Assembly: GCA_035545535.1 (NCBI GenBank)
Contig: DASZYF010000031.1
Coordinates: forward strand, 1 to 16,158
Reading direction: 5' to 3'
DNA length: 16,158 nucleotides
From: DASZYF01 sp035545535
GTDB taxonomy: Bacteria > Actinomycetota > Actinomycetes > Mycobacteriales > CAJCIY01
The notes beneath the pieces were generated by a model, which searched no databases, had not been told where the DNA came from, and saw only the letters and a list, made by a program, of their open reading frames with translations. The position numbers were made by a program, and so were the translations under genes. The stretch's first letter is position 1. Every line of letters begins with the position of its first letter. Below, piece by piece: positions 1-9,000 of this stretch.

Positions 1-498
1 GCCGGTCCAGCCGCGCTTGTCCAGCTCGAGCTGCACGTGCGAGCAAGCCGCCGCGAGCCCCGGCGAGAGCACGGTCGGCATGCCCAGCGCGTCGCGGATG
101 TCGTCGGCGTGCAGGAACGCGTCGTACCAGAGCGCCTCGACGCCGTCGCCCAGCTGACCGTCGTAGCCCGCCGGCGCCGGCAGCACCCACGCGGCGTCGT
201 CGAACAGCGCCAGCAGCTTCGAGGTCTGCGCGCGGACGTCGGCGCACTCAGCGGCGAGGTCGGCCGGGCCGCGGCCCTGTCGCTCGCGCACCTCGGCGCC
301 CGAGCCGAGCCGGTCCATCCGGCCGGCGGACACGTCGGCGATGGTCCCGACGACGTGGCGCGCCACGTCGCCCACCGACCACCCCTCGCAGCGCGTCGGC
401 GTCTCCCAGTCCTGCGGCGAGAGGTCGCGCAGGAGGGCTTCGAACCGGTCCAGCTCGTCGAGCAGGCCGTCACACACGATCGGGCGGACGAGCGCCAT
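1..498 (-). CDS. Mycothiol-dependent maleylpyruvate isomerase-like (DinB-type) protein, 3' end missing
   Basis: The gene runs leftward from an ATG at 498 and stays open to the window edge, so 166 N-terminal residues are visible and the C-terminus is cut off. Residues 31-49 carry the family hallmark W-E-T-P-T-R-C-E-G-W-S-V-G-D-V-A-R-H, followed at 126-138 by a D-x3-H-x2-D-I-R-x-A-L-G block. In characterised mycothiol-dependent maleylpyruvate isomerases, three side chains (His, Glu, His) bind a divalent metal. His48 and His130 fit two of these, and Asp126 may replace the Glu. Members are cytosolic four-helix-bundle enzymes that use mycothiol for isomerisation or thiol transfer; many actinobacterial paralogues have no known substrate. 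The start is supported by AAGGAG (complement of 504-509), five bases before the ATG. The gene diverges from the TetR gene across a palindromic operator, so TetR control is likely. The exact substrate cannot be inferred. Confidence 0.82.
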   Translation of the reverse strand, partial: MALVRPIVCDGLLDELDRFEALLRDLSPQDWETPTRCEGWSVGDVARHVVGTIADVSAGRMDRLGSGAEVRERQGRGPADLAAECADVRAQTSKLLALFDDAAWVLPAPAGYDGQLGDGVEALWYDAFLHADDIRDALGMPTVLSPGLAAACSHVQLELDKRGWTG

Positions 499-521
499 AG
501 GGTCTCCTTGAGCCGGTAACT

Positions 522-540
522 TACAGGCGGGCCGCCTGTA
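522..540. promoter_or_regulatory. Palindromic operator between divergent genes, probable TetR binding site
   Basis: The sequence TACAGGCGGGCCGCCTGTA is a perfect inverted repeat with 9-bp arms around a central G. It lies in the 45-bp gap between the ATG of the leftward enzyme (498) and the ATG of the TetR gene (544), ending only three bases before the TetR start. Size, symmetry and position are typical of TetR-family operators, which often block transcription in both directions. A TA-rich hexamer (TAACTT, 517-522) next to it could be a -10 element for the TetR gene. Binding by the adjacent TetR protein is inferred. Confidence 0.75.
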
Positions 541-543
541 TGT

Positions 544-1173
544 ATGTCAGAGAAGGAGCGCGCCGTCAAGAGCGAGTCCGCCCCGACGCCCGCGCGCCGC
601 ACCCAGGAGCAGCGGCGCGCGGCGACCCGCGGCGCCATCGTGGCGGCCGGGCGCGCGCTGTTCGCCGAGCGCGGCTTCGCCGGTGTGAGCCGCGAGGAGA
701 TCGTCGCGAAGGCGGGCGTCACCCGCGGCGCGATGCACCACTACTTCGCGACGAAGGAGCTGCTGTTCGCCGCGGTCTACGAGGACGTCGAGCGCGACCT
801 CTGCCTGTCCGTCGCCGGCGCGGCGATGCCGGGCAAGGACGCGGTGGAGATGCTGCGCATGGGCGCGGTCGCGTTCCTTAGGGCGTCGGCCACCGACGAG
901 GTGCGCCGCGTGATCCTGCAGGACGGCCCGGCGGTGCTCCCCCGCGACGTGCACAAGCAGCTGGCCGAGCAGTACGGCCTCGGCCTCATCCGCAGCACGC
1001 TGCAGGAGGTCGAGAACGCGGGGCGGCTCGCGGTCGGGCCGGTCGACATCCTCGCGCCGGTGTTCATGGGCGGGCTGCACGAGGCGGCCAACATCGTCGC
1101 CGACGGCGGCGATGCGAAGAAGGCGATCCGCGTGGTCGAGGAGCTCATCGCCCGCATCACGACGCCCGCGTAG
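544..1173 (+). CDS. TetR/AcrR family transcriptional regulator
   Basis: This 209-residue protein has the standard TetR length. After a basic, Pro/Ala-rich N-terminal extension (residues 1-25), helix 1 begins near residue 27. The helix-turn-helix lies at about residues 49-68 (S-R-E-E-I-V-A-K-A-G-V-T-R-G-A-M-H-H-Y-F), followed by the usual K-E-L-L-F segment. Residues 85-209 form the variable helical ligand-binding and dimerisation domain, whose ligand cannot be read from sequence. No Shine-Dalgarno sequence precedes the ATG and the operator palindrome ends three bases upstream, so the mRNA leader must be very short or absent. An ATG at 540 lies in another frame and is not used. The protein probably represses itself and the divergent mycothiol-dependent-type enzyme. 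Its TAG stop directly abuts the stop codon of the convergent downstream gene. Confidence 0.93.
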   Translation: MSEKERAVKSESAPTPARRTQEQRRAATRGAIVAAGRALFAERGFAGVSREEIVAKAGVTRGAMHHYFATKELLFAAVYEDVERDLCLSVAGAAMPGKDAVEMLRMGAVAFLRASATDEVRRVILQDGPAVLPRDVHKQLAEQYGLGLIRSTLQEVENAGRLAVGPVDILAPVFMGGLHEAANIVADGGDAKKAIRVVEELIARITTPA

Positions 1174-1386
1174 CTACTCCTTCGTCAACGCCGACGGCTT
1201 GTGCGCGGCGCGCTCGCCGCTCTTGTCGCTCTCGACGATCAGCTCGGGGTTGTCCTGCGACGCCGCGACGCGATGGCCCTTGATCGTCGTCGGCGACGTC
1301 ACGCGCTTCACGACCTTGCCGGTCGTGCGGCCCTGAGAGGTGTTCCAGGAGACGTGGTCCCCGGCCTTCGGCTCGTTGGCTGCCAT
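1174..1386 (-). CDS. HVA/DUF2945 TUDOR-domain small protein
   Basis: This small protein of about 70 residues matches the family called hypervirulence-associated TUDOR domain (formerly DUF2945). After M-A-A-N-E-P-K-A it shows G-D-H-V-S-W-N, then G-R-T-T-G-K-V-V-K-R-V-T, then I-K-G-H-R-V-A-A-S and V-E-S-D-K-S-G, ending with A-A-H-K-P-S-A-L. These are the conserved blocks of the family in order and fill almost the whole protein. The family has an SH3-like beta-barrel fold; its biochemical role is unknown. I chose the ATG at 1386 because the family motif starts directly after it. An in-frame GTG at 1407 would add seven residues, and neither start has a strong Shine-Dalgarno sequence. The gene converges on the TetR gene with no base between the two TAG stops, and diverges from the diguanylate cyclase gene. 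Confidence 0.85.
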   Translation of the reverse strand: MAANEPKAGDHVSWNTSQGRTTGKVVKRVTSPTTIKGHRVAASQDNPELIVESDKSGERAAHKPSALTKE

Positions 1387-1484
1387 GCAGTGACGCTTAC
1401 CCACCACGCGAGCGACGTTCAGCCCCCTGTCACGCGCAGTGACGGGACGAACCGGGATGAAGCGAACCGATTGGTGTCAGTGCG

Positions 1485-1505
1485 CGAACAACAGATCGGT
1501 GTTCG
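1485..1505. promoter_or_regulatory. Inverted repeat upstream of the diguanylate cyclase gene
   Basis: CGAACA (1485-1490) and TGTTCG (1500-1505) are perfectly complementary arms around a 9-base spacer, about 80 bp before the TTG start of the diguanylate cyclase. The surrounding gap (1387-1581) also holds a second small inverted repeat, GTCAC/GTGAC at 1429-1443, and two copies of CGAACCG near 1448 and 1463. A GTTC (1501) followed 15 bases later by AGGTAT (1520-1525) loosely resembles the GTTT/GGGTAT promoters of SigB/SigF-type sigma factors. The site may be an operator or promoter region. The arm spacing does not fit the actinobacterial LexA box. Confidence 0.3.
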
Positions 1506-1569
1506 TTTACCGTCGGCGCAGGTATCAGCACCGTGGTCGTGCGCGCGATGTTCCTCGCATCGTCACCGC

Positions 1570-1575
1570 AGGAGG
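1570..1575 (+). promoter_or_regulatory. Ribosome binding site fixing a TTG start
   Basis: AGGAGG lies six bases before the TTG at 1582. The reading frame is open for 127 codons further upstream, but no other in-frame candidate has such a site, and the conserved GAF sequence begins right after this TTG. The site therefore decides the start of the diguanylate cyclase. Confidence 0.8.
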
Positions 1576-1581
1576 ATCGGC

Positions 1582-2994
1582 TTGGACGTCGCACCGCTGC
1601 CCGACGACGAGCAGCTGCGTCTCAACGCGCTGCGCCGCTACGGCATCCTCGACAGCGAGCCCGAGATCGCGTTCGACGATGTCGCCGCGCTCGCCAGCCA
1701 GCTCGCGGGCACACCCATCGCGCTCGTCAGCCTGGTCGACGAAGGCCGGCAGTGGTTCAAGGCGCGGCTCGGTCTGGACGTCGGCGAGACCCCGCGCGAC
1801 ATCGCGTTCTGCGCGCACGCCATCCTCGAACCCGACGACGTGTTCGTGGTGCCCTCGGCGCGCGACGACGAACGGTTCTCCGACAACCCGCTCGTCACCG
1901 GCGACCCGCACATCCAGTTCTACGCCGGCGCTCCGCTGGTGACGCCGGACGGACATGCGCTCGGCACGGTGTGCGTCCTGGACACGCAGCCGCGCACCCT
2001 GTCCGCCCCCGAACGCGACGGCCTGCAACGGCTGGCCCGCACGGTGATCGCGCACTTCGAGGCGCGCCGCGTCGCCCACGCCCTGCTGTCCGTGACCGAC
2101 GTGCTGGAGGAGCTGCGGGCCGCGCAGACCCGCACCTCGCTGCACGAGGTGGCCAACGACCTCGTGAAGCTCATGGACCGCGTGGTCGGGGCCGACGGCG
2201 CGGCCTTGCTCGTGACATCGGCCGACCTCGGCAGTGCACCGGTCCTCGCGGCGCACGAGGGCACCGGCCCGCCCGCCGAGCTGCCGGCCGCGTTCCTCGC
2301 GAACATCACCCGCCGCGCGACGCTGATCTTCGAGCCCGATGCCGGGTGGAGCCCCGCCGCCCGCAGCGTGGTGCTCCTGCCGCTGGTGCGGGGCGCCCGC
2401 ACCGTCGGGCTGCTGGCCGCGTGGTGGGCAGCGCCCGTGGAGCGGCTCGAGCCGACCGTCACGCGGGTGCTCGAGGTCCTCGGCCACGAAGCGGCCTACA
2501 TGCTCGCCCGCCAGCGCTCGGTCGAGTCGCTGACGATCGAGGCGCACACGGACGCGCTCACCGGGCTGGCCAACCGCCGCAGTGGAGACGCGCTGCTCGA
2601 CGAGCTGCCGTCGGTCGCGACCATCGCGCTCGTCGACCTCGACTACTTCAAGCAGCTGAACGACACCCACGGCCACGCCGCCGGCGACGCCGCGCTGCGC
2701 GACTTCGCCGCGGCGGTGCGGGCCGCCGCACGGGCCAGCGACGTGGCGTGCCGCTGGGGCGGTGAGGAGTTCATGCTCGCGTTCCCGCAGGCCCGGGCCG
2801 ACGAGGGCCTGCGCGTGCTGGGCCGCATCCGCCAGCTGCTCGCCGTCACCCAGCCCGGCCTCACGTTCAGCGCCGGCATCGCCGAACGGCAGCCGGGCAC
2901 GCCGGTCTGGGTGACGCTCGCGGCCGCGGACGAGAGCCTCTACGCCGCCAAGGCGCAGGGCCGCGACCGCGACGTGGTGGCCCGGCCCGCCTGA
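1582..2994 (+). CDS. Diguanylate cyclase with two GAF sensor domains (GAF-GAF-GGDEF)
   Basis: This 470-residue cytosolic protein is predicted to make cyclic di-GMP from two GTP. Residues ~10-165 form a GAF domain of the common F-C-A-H-A-I / D-N-P-L-V-T-G-D-P-H-I-Q-F-Y-A-G / L-G-T-V-C-V-L-D type. Residues ~175-315 form a second, more divergent GAF-like domain. The catalytic domain starts with D-A-L-T-G-L-A-N-R-R (324-333) and has D352-L-D354-Y-F-K for metal binding. The active-site G-G-E-E-F is intact at 393-397, and an R384-A-S-D387 product-inhibition (I) site lies five residues before it, so allosteric feedback is expected. There is no membrane segment, signal peptide or EAL domain. The TTG start is chosen from its AGGAGG site. 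The gene converges on the giant secreted-protein gene, whose stop lies 29 bp beyond its own. The signal sensed by the GAF domains cannot be told from sequence. Confidence 0.93.
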   Translation: MDVAPLPDDEQLRLNALRRYGILDSEPEIAFDDVAALASQLAGTPIALVSLVDEGRQWFKARLGLDVGETPRDIAFCAHAILEPDDVFVVPSARDDERFSDNPLVTGDPHIQFYAGAPLVTPDGHALGTVCVLDTQPRTLSAPERDGLQRLARTVIAHFEARRVAHALLSVTDVLEELRAAQTRTSLHEVANDLVKLMDRVVGADGAALLVTSADLGSAPVLAAHEGTGPPAELPAAFLANITRRATLIFEPDAGWSPAARSVVLLPLVRGARTVGLLAAWWAAPVERLEPTVTRVLEVLGHEAAYMLARQRSVESLTIEAHTDALTGLANRRSGDALLDELPSVATIALVDLDYFKQLNDTHGHAAGDAALRDFAAAVRAAARASDVACRWGGEEFMLAFPQARADEGLRVLGRIRQLLAVTQPGLTFSAGIAERQPGTPVWVTLAAADESLYAAKAQGRDRDVVARPA

Positions 2995-3006
2995 GCCTTC
3001 GGGCCG
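2983..3006. terminator. Possible bidirectional terminator hairpin between convergent genes
   Basis: CGGCCCG (2983-2989) can pair perfectly with CGGGCCG (3000-3006) across a 10-base loop that contains the TGA stop of the diguanylate cyclase. It lies in the short junction between two convergent genes, where a terminator is needed. No T-run follows on either strand, so it is not a classical intrinsic terminator, although actinobacterial terminators often lack one. Confidence 0.35.
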
Positions 3007-3023
3007 CGAGCCCCGCGCGCGAC

Positions 3024-6000
3024 TCAGCGCAGCGTCGTTGCCTGCTGCGGCACGATGCGCACGGTGGTCCCCTTGGCCGCGCTGACCTTCACGTTGCCCA
3101 ACAGGTCGGTGCGCAGCGGCAGCACCACGGTGACGCCGTGCGCACTGCCGGTGACCTTCACCGCGCCGGGCTGACCCGGTGTCGTGAACGTCGCGGTGCC
3201 CTTGCCGGTGACCGTCACCTTCGCCAGCACGACGCGCGCGGAGGCGAGCCCGAGCGCCACGGTCCTGGTCCCGGTCACGGTGCGCGCCGGTGCGTGCATC
3301 GCGGCGAGCTGCAGGCCGCCGTGGACCGTGCTGTCGCCGTACCAGCCGAGGACCCAGACCTGCACGGGCAACCCGTTCGGGCCGCTCGCGGTGATGCCGC
3401 CCGCGCTCATCGCGACCCGCACGACCTTCGTCGCTCCGGCGGCGACCGTCGTCCGCGCCCCCGGCCCGGCCGGGCCGAGCTTCACCGCACCGCCCTTCCC
3501 ACCCACGTGCACGAGCAGCAGCACCGACTGCACGTGCGCCTTCGGCAGGCCCTTCGTGCCCGGCTGGAGCACACGGTGGCCGCTCCTGCTCGCCGTCGCG
3601 GTGACGGCCTGAGGTGCGACGACGTGCAGCAGGCCGGTCGGCGCGGGCACGACGGTGGGGACGGTCGTGGGCTTCGGCGTGGGCTTCGGCGACGGCGTGG
3701 GTGATGTCGGCGTCGGCGTCGGCGTCACGGGTGTCGTCGGCGTCGGCGACTGGTTGTCACCGAGGAGGGTCGCCTGACCCGTGCCGGTGAACTGCAGCAG
3801 CTGCTGCACCTTGCGCACGAACCCGTCCTGCACGATGACCGCGCGGATCGTGTGCGCGCCGTCGGTGGCGAGCGGTGTGAAGGTGACGTGGCCTTCGCCG
3901 ACGTCGTCGGTGGCCAGCTCCTGCTCGTTGCCGTGGGTGTCGTCCTCGACGAACCGGACGGTCTGCCCGACCCGCTCGGGGAAGGTCCACGTGAGCGTGC
4001 GGCTGGTGGTGCCGTCCAGCACCGCCGCGACGTCGGGCGCGGGCAGACCGGTCGCGGTCGCCGCACCGGTGACCGCGCCGCCGCTGGTCAGCGCGTAGGT
4101 CCAGTCGCCCGCCGCCGGCGCATCGATGAGCGCGTAGGTGGTCTTGGCACCCGGGTCGGCGAGCACGTAGACCTTGCCGCCGTCCTGCGCACCCGGTGCG
4201 CTCGCCGGATCGACCGTGTAGCTGGTCGTGCCGTCGGGCGCGGTGAGGGTGAGGGCCGGCGCGGCCTCAGCGGCGGTGACCGCGAGCTCGTGCACCGGCT
4301 CGCCGGCCGCGACCGTGAAGGTCGTCGCCGGGACAGCGTGCGCCCGCGCGTGCGGCTGCGCGCCCGTCCCGCCGCCGGCCGGTGGCGTCGCGGGCGGCGG
4401 GATGTCCTTCAGCGCCGTCAGGTCGCAGCTGCCGTCGAGGCCCTTCGGCGCGCTGTCGCCCCACGCGTAGCCGATCCCGGCGACCCACGTGTACGCGCCG
4501 GACAGCGACGCGCACGCCGTGAGCCCCTTGTTGCTCGCACCCACCTGGCCGGTGAGGGTCTGGAAGACGAGCTGGAAGGTGACGGCACCGGTGAGGTGGA
4601 CGTCGTCCGCGGTGAGCGCGCCGTCGAGCGTCGCGTCCATGCGGGCGATCGGGGCGACGCCGAGGCCGAACGTGACGTGCAGTCGCGCGCCGGTCCGGGT
4701 GTCGTAGGTGACGGTGCCGGTGCCGACGTCGATGTTCGCCAGCGCGAGGGCACCGGACGCGGTGTAGGTGCCGGAGGTGGGCGAGCTCGAGGTGTAGCCC
4801 ACGGTGGTGACCAGCTTCGCGAGGCTCGCGCCGGCCACCTGCGGGCCGGCGGTCAGCGTCGCGCTGCCGCTGAAGGAGAACTGCCCGCTGTCGCTGCTCG
4901 GCAACGTGACCGCGAACGAGGCACCGGACAGGAACACGCCGCCGCCGACCGGCACGTTGGTGCTGTCGATGGTCGCCTTGAGCTCGTCGAGGTGTCCGCT
5001 GTGCACCTTGAACGTGCCGTCGATCTGCGGCGCCGCGGCCCCGCCACCGACCGGCAGCTTCACCTTCACGGTGCCGGCCCAGGTGTCGGTGCCGGCGGTG
5101 TAGCCGACGTCCTGCACCTGCACGCCGAGGCCGCCGAACGTGACGAGCGAGCCGGTGAGCGTGCCGCCGGTGACCTTGCCCTGGTCGGTGGTGAGCGTGA
5201 ACCCGAACGCCTCGCTGGAGCTGCCCGGGGTGGTGACGGTGCCGTTCGCCTTCCAGCTCGTCGCCGCGTCCTGCGCGCCGTACTCGACGGTCGCGGACAC
5301 GTCGACGGCGCCGGCGATGGTGGTGTGCGGGGCCACGAGCTTCGCGTGCGACAGCTTGCCGGCGCTGGCGGAGACGTCGAAGGTGAGCCCGCTGCCCCCG
5401 CCGCCGCTCGCGGCCCACGACTGCGTGGCCTTCGTGTAGGACAGCGCCACGTCAGGGACGTCGAGCAGGCCGCCGAGGTCGAGGCCGTGCAGGTTCGCCG
5501 TGCCGGCCGCGAGCGCACCGGTGTCGAAGGAGAGGTCGGCGTCGATCGACAGGCCGTGCCCGGCCGCCGTCACCTGGTACTCGGCGGCGCCGTCACCGGT
5601 GTCGTTCTTGCTCGCGAACGAGAACGAGTCGAGCTGCAGCAGCGTCGCGAAGGTGGTCTGCCCACCGGAGACGGAGAACGTCTGCGCGTCGCTGTCGTAG
5701 GCGAGCGATCCGTCCTGCAGCGAGAACAGGCCGGCGATCGCCGCGTCGACGTGGTCGACGGTGAGCTTCTTCAGCACGCCACCGACCACCTCGACGTGAC
5801 CGGTCACCGGGCTCGGCGCGTTCGGCAGCGTGATCGCGACGTCTCCCTTGTAGGACTGGTCGGCCGCGGCGTAGTCGAGCACCAGCAGGTCGGTGGTCAT
5901 GAAGCCCGCGATCGGCAGGTGGGTGAGCCGCACGTTGCCCGTGCTGATTCCGCCGTCGGTGTCGAGGTTCAGCGTGCCGGTGAAGGTCGCCGGCGTGGCT

Positions 6001-9000
6001 GCCGATGCGGCGTCCTGCTTCACCTGACCGGACAGGGTCCAGCTCGCCGGGTTCGCAACGTAGGTCATCGCGAAGTTGGTGAGCGAGAACAGGTGCGGGA
6101 CCGACACCTGCGGCGCGGTGACCGACGCCGTGGTGATCTTGTTCGTCGTCGTGTTCACCGTGTAGGTGCCCGCGACGTTCACGACCGCTCCTCCCGCGGC
6201 GTGCGCGGTGCCGGCGCCGGTCCAGCCGGTGCCGGTGCCGTCGTTGTTGGAGAGCTCGAAGCTGTCGAGCGCGACCAGCCCGCCGAGCGGGACGTTGCTC
6301 GCCTTGACGTCGATCTTCTTGAGCGATCCGTCGGCGTTGGACGTCCAGGTGCCCGTGAGCGCGGCGGTCGCCGAGCCGAGACCGGCGACGGTGCCGTCGA
6401 AGTGCCAGCTGCTGCCGCCCGCGTCGTTGGTGTCGAACAGCAGGTGGCCGCTGCCCTTGACGACGCCGCCGAGCGAGATGTGGTCGAACGTGACCTTGAG
6501 GCTCGACAGGTCGAGGAGGCTGCCGCTCGCGGTGGTCGCGTCGAGCGTGGCCGTGCCGCCGCCGAGCGTGGCGGGCACGCGGACGACGAACGCGAGCTTC
6601 GCGATGTTGCCGTCGCCCGGCGTGATGGTGACGCTGCTGCCCGGCTCGATCGGCAGGCCGAGCACCTTCGCGGCGTTCGGCAGCGTGAACGTGACGGGCT
6701 TGGTGAGGTCGAGGCTGAACGACTTGGTGCTCGTGATGAGCGTCTGCGCCTGGGCGAGGCCGTCGTTGGCGAGCTTGATCGCGGCGGGGCCGGTGACGGA
6801 CAGCAGGTTGTTCGCCTTGTCGAGCAGGATGCGGGTGCTCGAGCCGGACGGCACGATCTGCAGGCCGTTGAGGTCGACGGTCTGACCGGCCTGGGCGAGC
6901 CAGCCGGTGACCTGGCCGCTGCTCACCTGCGGGTTGACGCAGGCGAGCATCTTCCACAGACCGCTCACCGGGTCGGGGGCGCCTGCGCTGCCGGGGCAGA
7001 GGTAGGTGGCCGCGGCCTCCTTGACCGGGTGGATGAGCTCGGTCCCGTGGTCGGTGACGGTCTGCACGATGACGTCGCGCGCCTTGCCGGTCGCGGCGGC
7101 GTCCGCCGGTGCGGCGGCCGTCTCGTAGGCCGTGCGCCTCTGCAGTGGGGTGTAGCTGTCCAGGCCGCCGCCGCCGTCGCCCGGCTGGTCGTAGGTGTCG
7201 GGCGTCGCGAGGCTCACCGACGTGCTGCTGCCCGAGTAGATCGGTGCGGTGAAGCCGTGCAGGAGGTCGTCGGCGACGTAGACGTTGTAGGAGCTCGCGC
7301 CGTCGACGGGGCTCCACGAGACGGGCGTGTTGCCGTCGGCGCCGGCACTGCCGACCGTGACCGTCGGCGGGTGCTGCGGGTCGTAGTCAGGGGTGAGGGG
7401 CTCGATGACGTCGGGCTTGTCGGGCGCCTCGCCCTTGGTGCGCGCGTCGACGTAGGTCTTCGTCTGGTCGCGGTCGAACGTGCCGGTGAAGGTGGGGATG
7501 AGCCAGTAGTCGGCCCACACCGTCTTGCCGGGCAGCACGACCGGCCACACGTTGACGCCGTCGCTGTGATCGGTGCCGTGCTCGTCGGTGCCGGGCCCGA
7601 ACACGTACTTGTCCGGCTCCTCCTGCAGCGTGGTCTCGACGTTGTACGCGGGCGGGTAGTCGGGGTTGTTCTCGAGCCCGATGCGGAAGTGCGCCGGCTG
7701 GTCCTTGGTGACGGACTCCGGCACCTGGATGTGGTAGGTCAGGGCCTGCGTCGGGTCGAGCACGTGCGCGATCGGCGCGTCGTCGCCGGTGGGCGAGGAC
7801 AGGCTGATCGGCTGGTTGGTCAGCTGGTCGCGCGAGGTGTAGGTCACCATCACGGGCCAGTCGCCCTTGTCGTTGCCGACGAGCATCCAGCTGAACGCGG
7901 CGCTGCCCTGCGGCGCGATCGGGTCGGTGAACGTGATGGTGGGGCTCTGCTGCTGGCCCTTCATGACGGCGAGGCCGAGGCCGCTGCCGAAGGAGATGGT
8001 CGCCTTGCCGGCGTCCCAGGTGAAGTGGCTGCCCGCGGGTGCCGCGTTGGTGACCTGGCCGGAGACCTGGAAGAACTCCTTCTCGACCGAGCCGGTGATG
8101 GGCATGGTCATGGTGATGATCTGCGGCTGGTTGCCGGGCCCGTCCTGCACCTGCGCCACCTGCATGGGCCCGCCGCCGGGGCCGCCCTGGTAGCAGTGCA
8201 CGACGTTCGGGTGGCTAGGGCTCACGTGGCACTCGTCGTTGTCGAGGTCCCACTTGGGATCGCCCTCGAGGCCGTCGGTGCCGTCGATGCCGCGGAAGGT
8301 GAGCTGCGGTCCGGGCTTGTCGTCGAGGGACTGGAACGCGATGTGCGCGGTGAGCAGGATCTGCTTCTTGTTCTGGTCGAGGTCGACGCCGTACGCGGCG
8401 GCCTCGTCGGCACTCACCTGCGACACGGCCGTGGTGACGGTGCCGGGATCGCCCGCGACCAGGGTGACGGTGGCGGTGCCCGTGCCGCCGGTGACGGTGG
8501 CGGTCGCCGTGTTCGGCACGAAGCCGGTGGACGCGACGTCGAGCTGCGTCTTGCCCTCGGGCAGGCCGTAGATGACGCCGCTGCCGTGGATCAGCTGGTG
8601 CGCGGTCTTGCCGTCGGCACCGGTCCAGTAGACGTCGGCCTCGGGCGCGCCGTTCACGGTGACGGTCGTGTGGCTCGCGGTCGCCTTGTCGAGGACGTTG
8701 ACGATCTCGTCGGCCTGCGCGGTGCGGCCGTCGGGGCCGGTCACCGTGAGCACGACGTCGTAGGTGCCGGGGGTGGTGAAGCTGTGGTCGGTCTCGGCGC
8801 TGGGGACGTCGGTGCCGGTGTCGGGGAAGTGCCAGCTGGCGGTGACGTTGCCGCTGGGGACCGAGCCGGAGGCGGAGAAGTGCTCGGCCTGCCCGTCCAC
8901 GGTGGTGAGCGGGCTGGTGCCGACGCTGGTGATGGCCTGCGGGGCGACGAGCTCGCTCACCTTCACGCGGGCGAGGCCTCGACCCGCCACGCCGTTGGCC

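Noticed and set aside
540..881. An open frame starting at ATG 540 over the TetR gene
   Set aside because: The Arg-rich translation overlaps the clear TetR frame that starts four bases later. It is a frame shadow.
1485..1505. LexA (SOS) box
   Set aside because: The arms resemble CGAAC/GTTCG, but the 11-base separation is far from the 4-base spacing of the actinobacterial SOS box.
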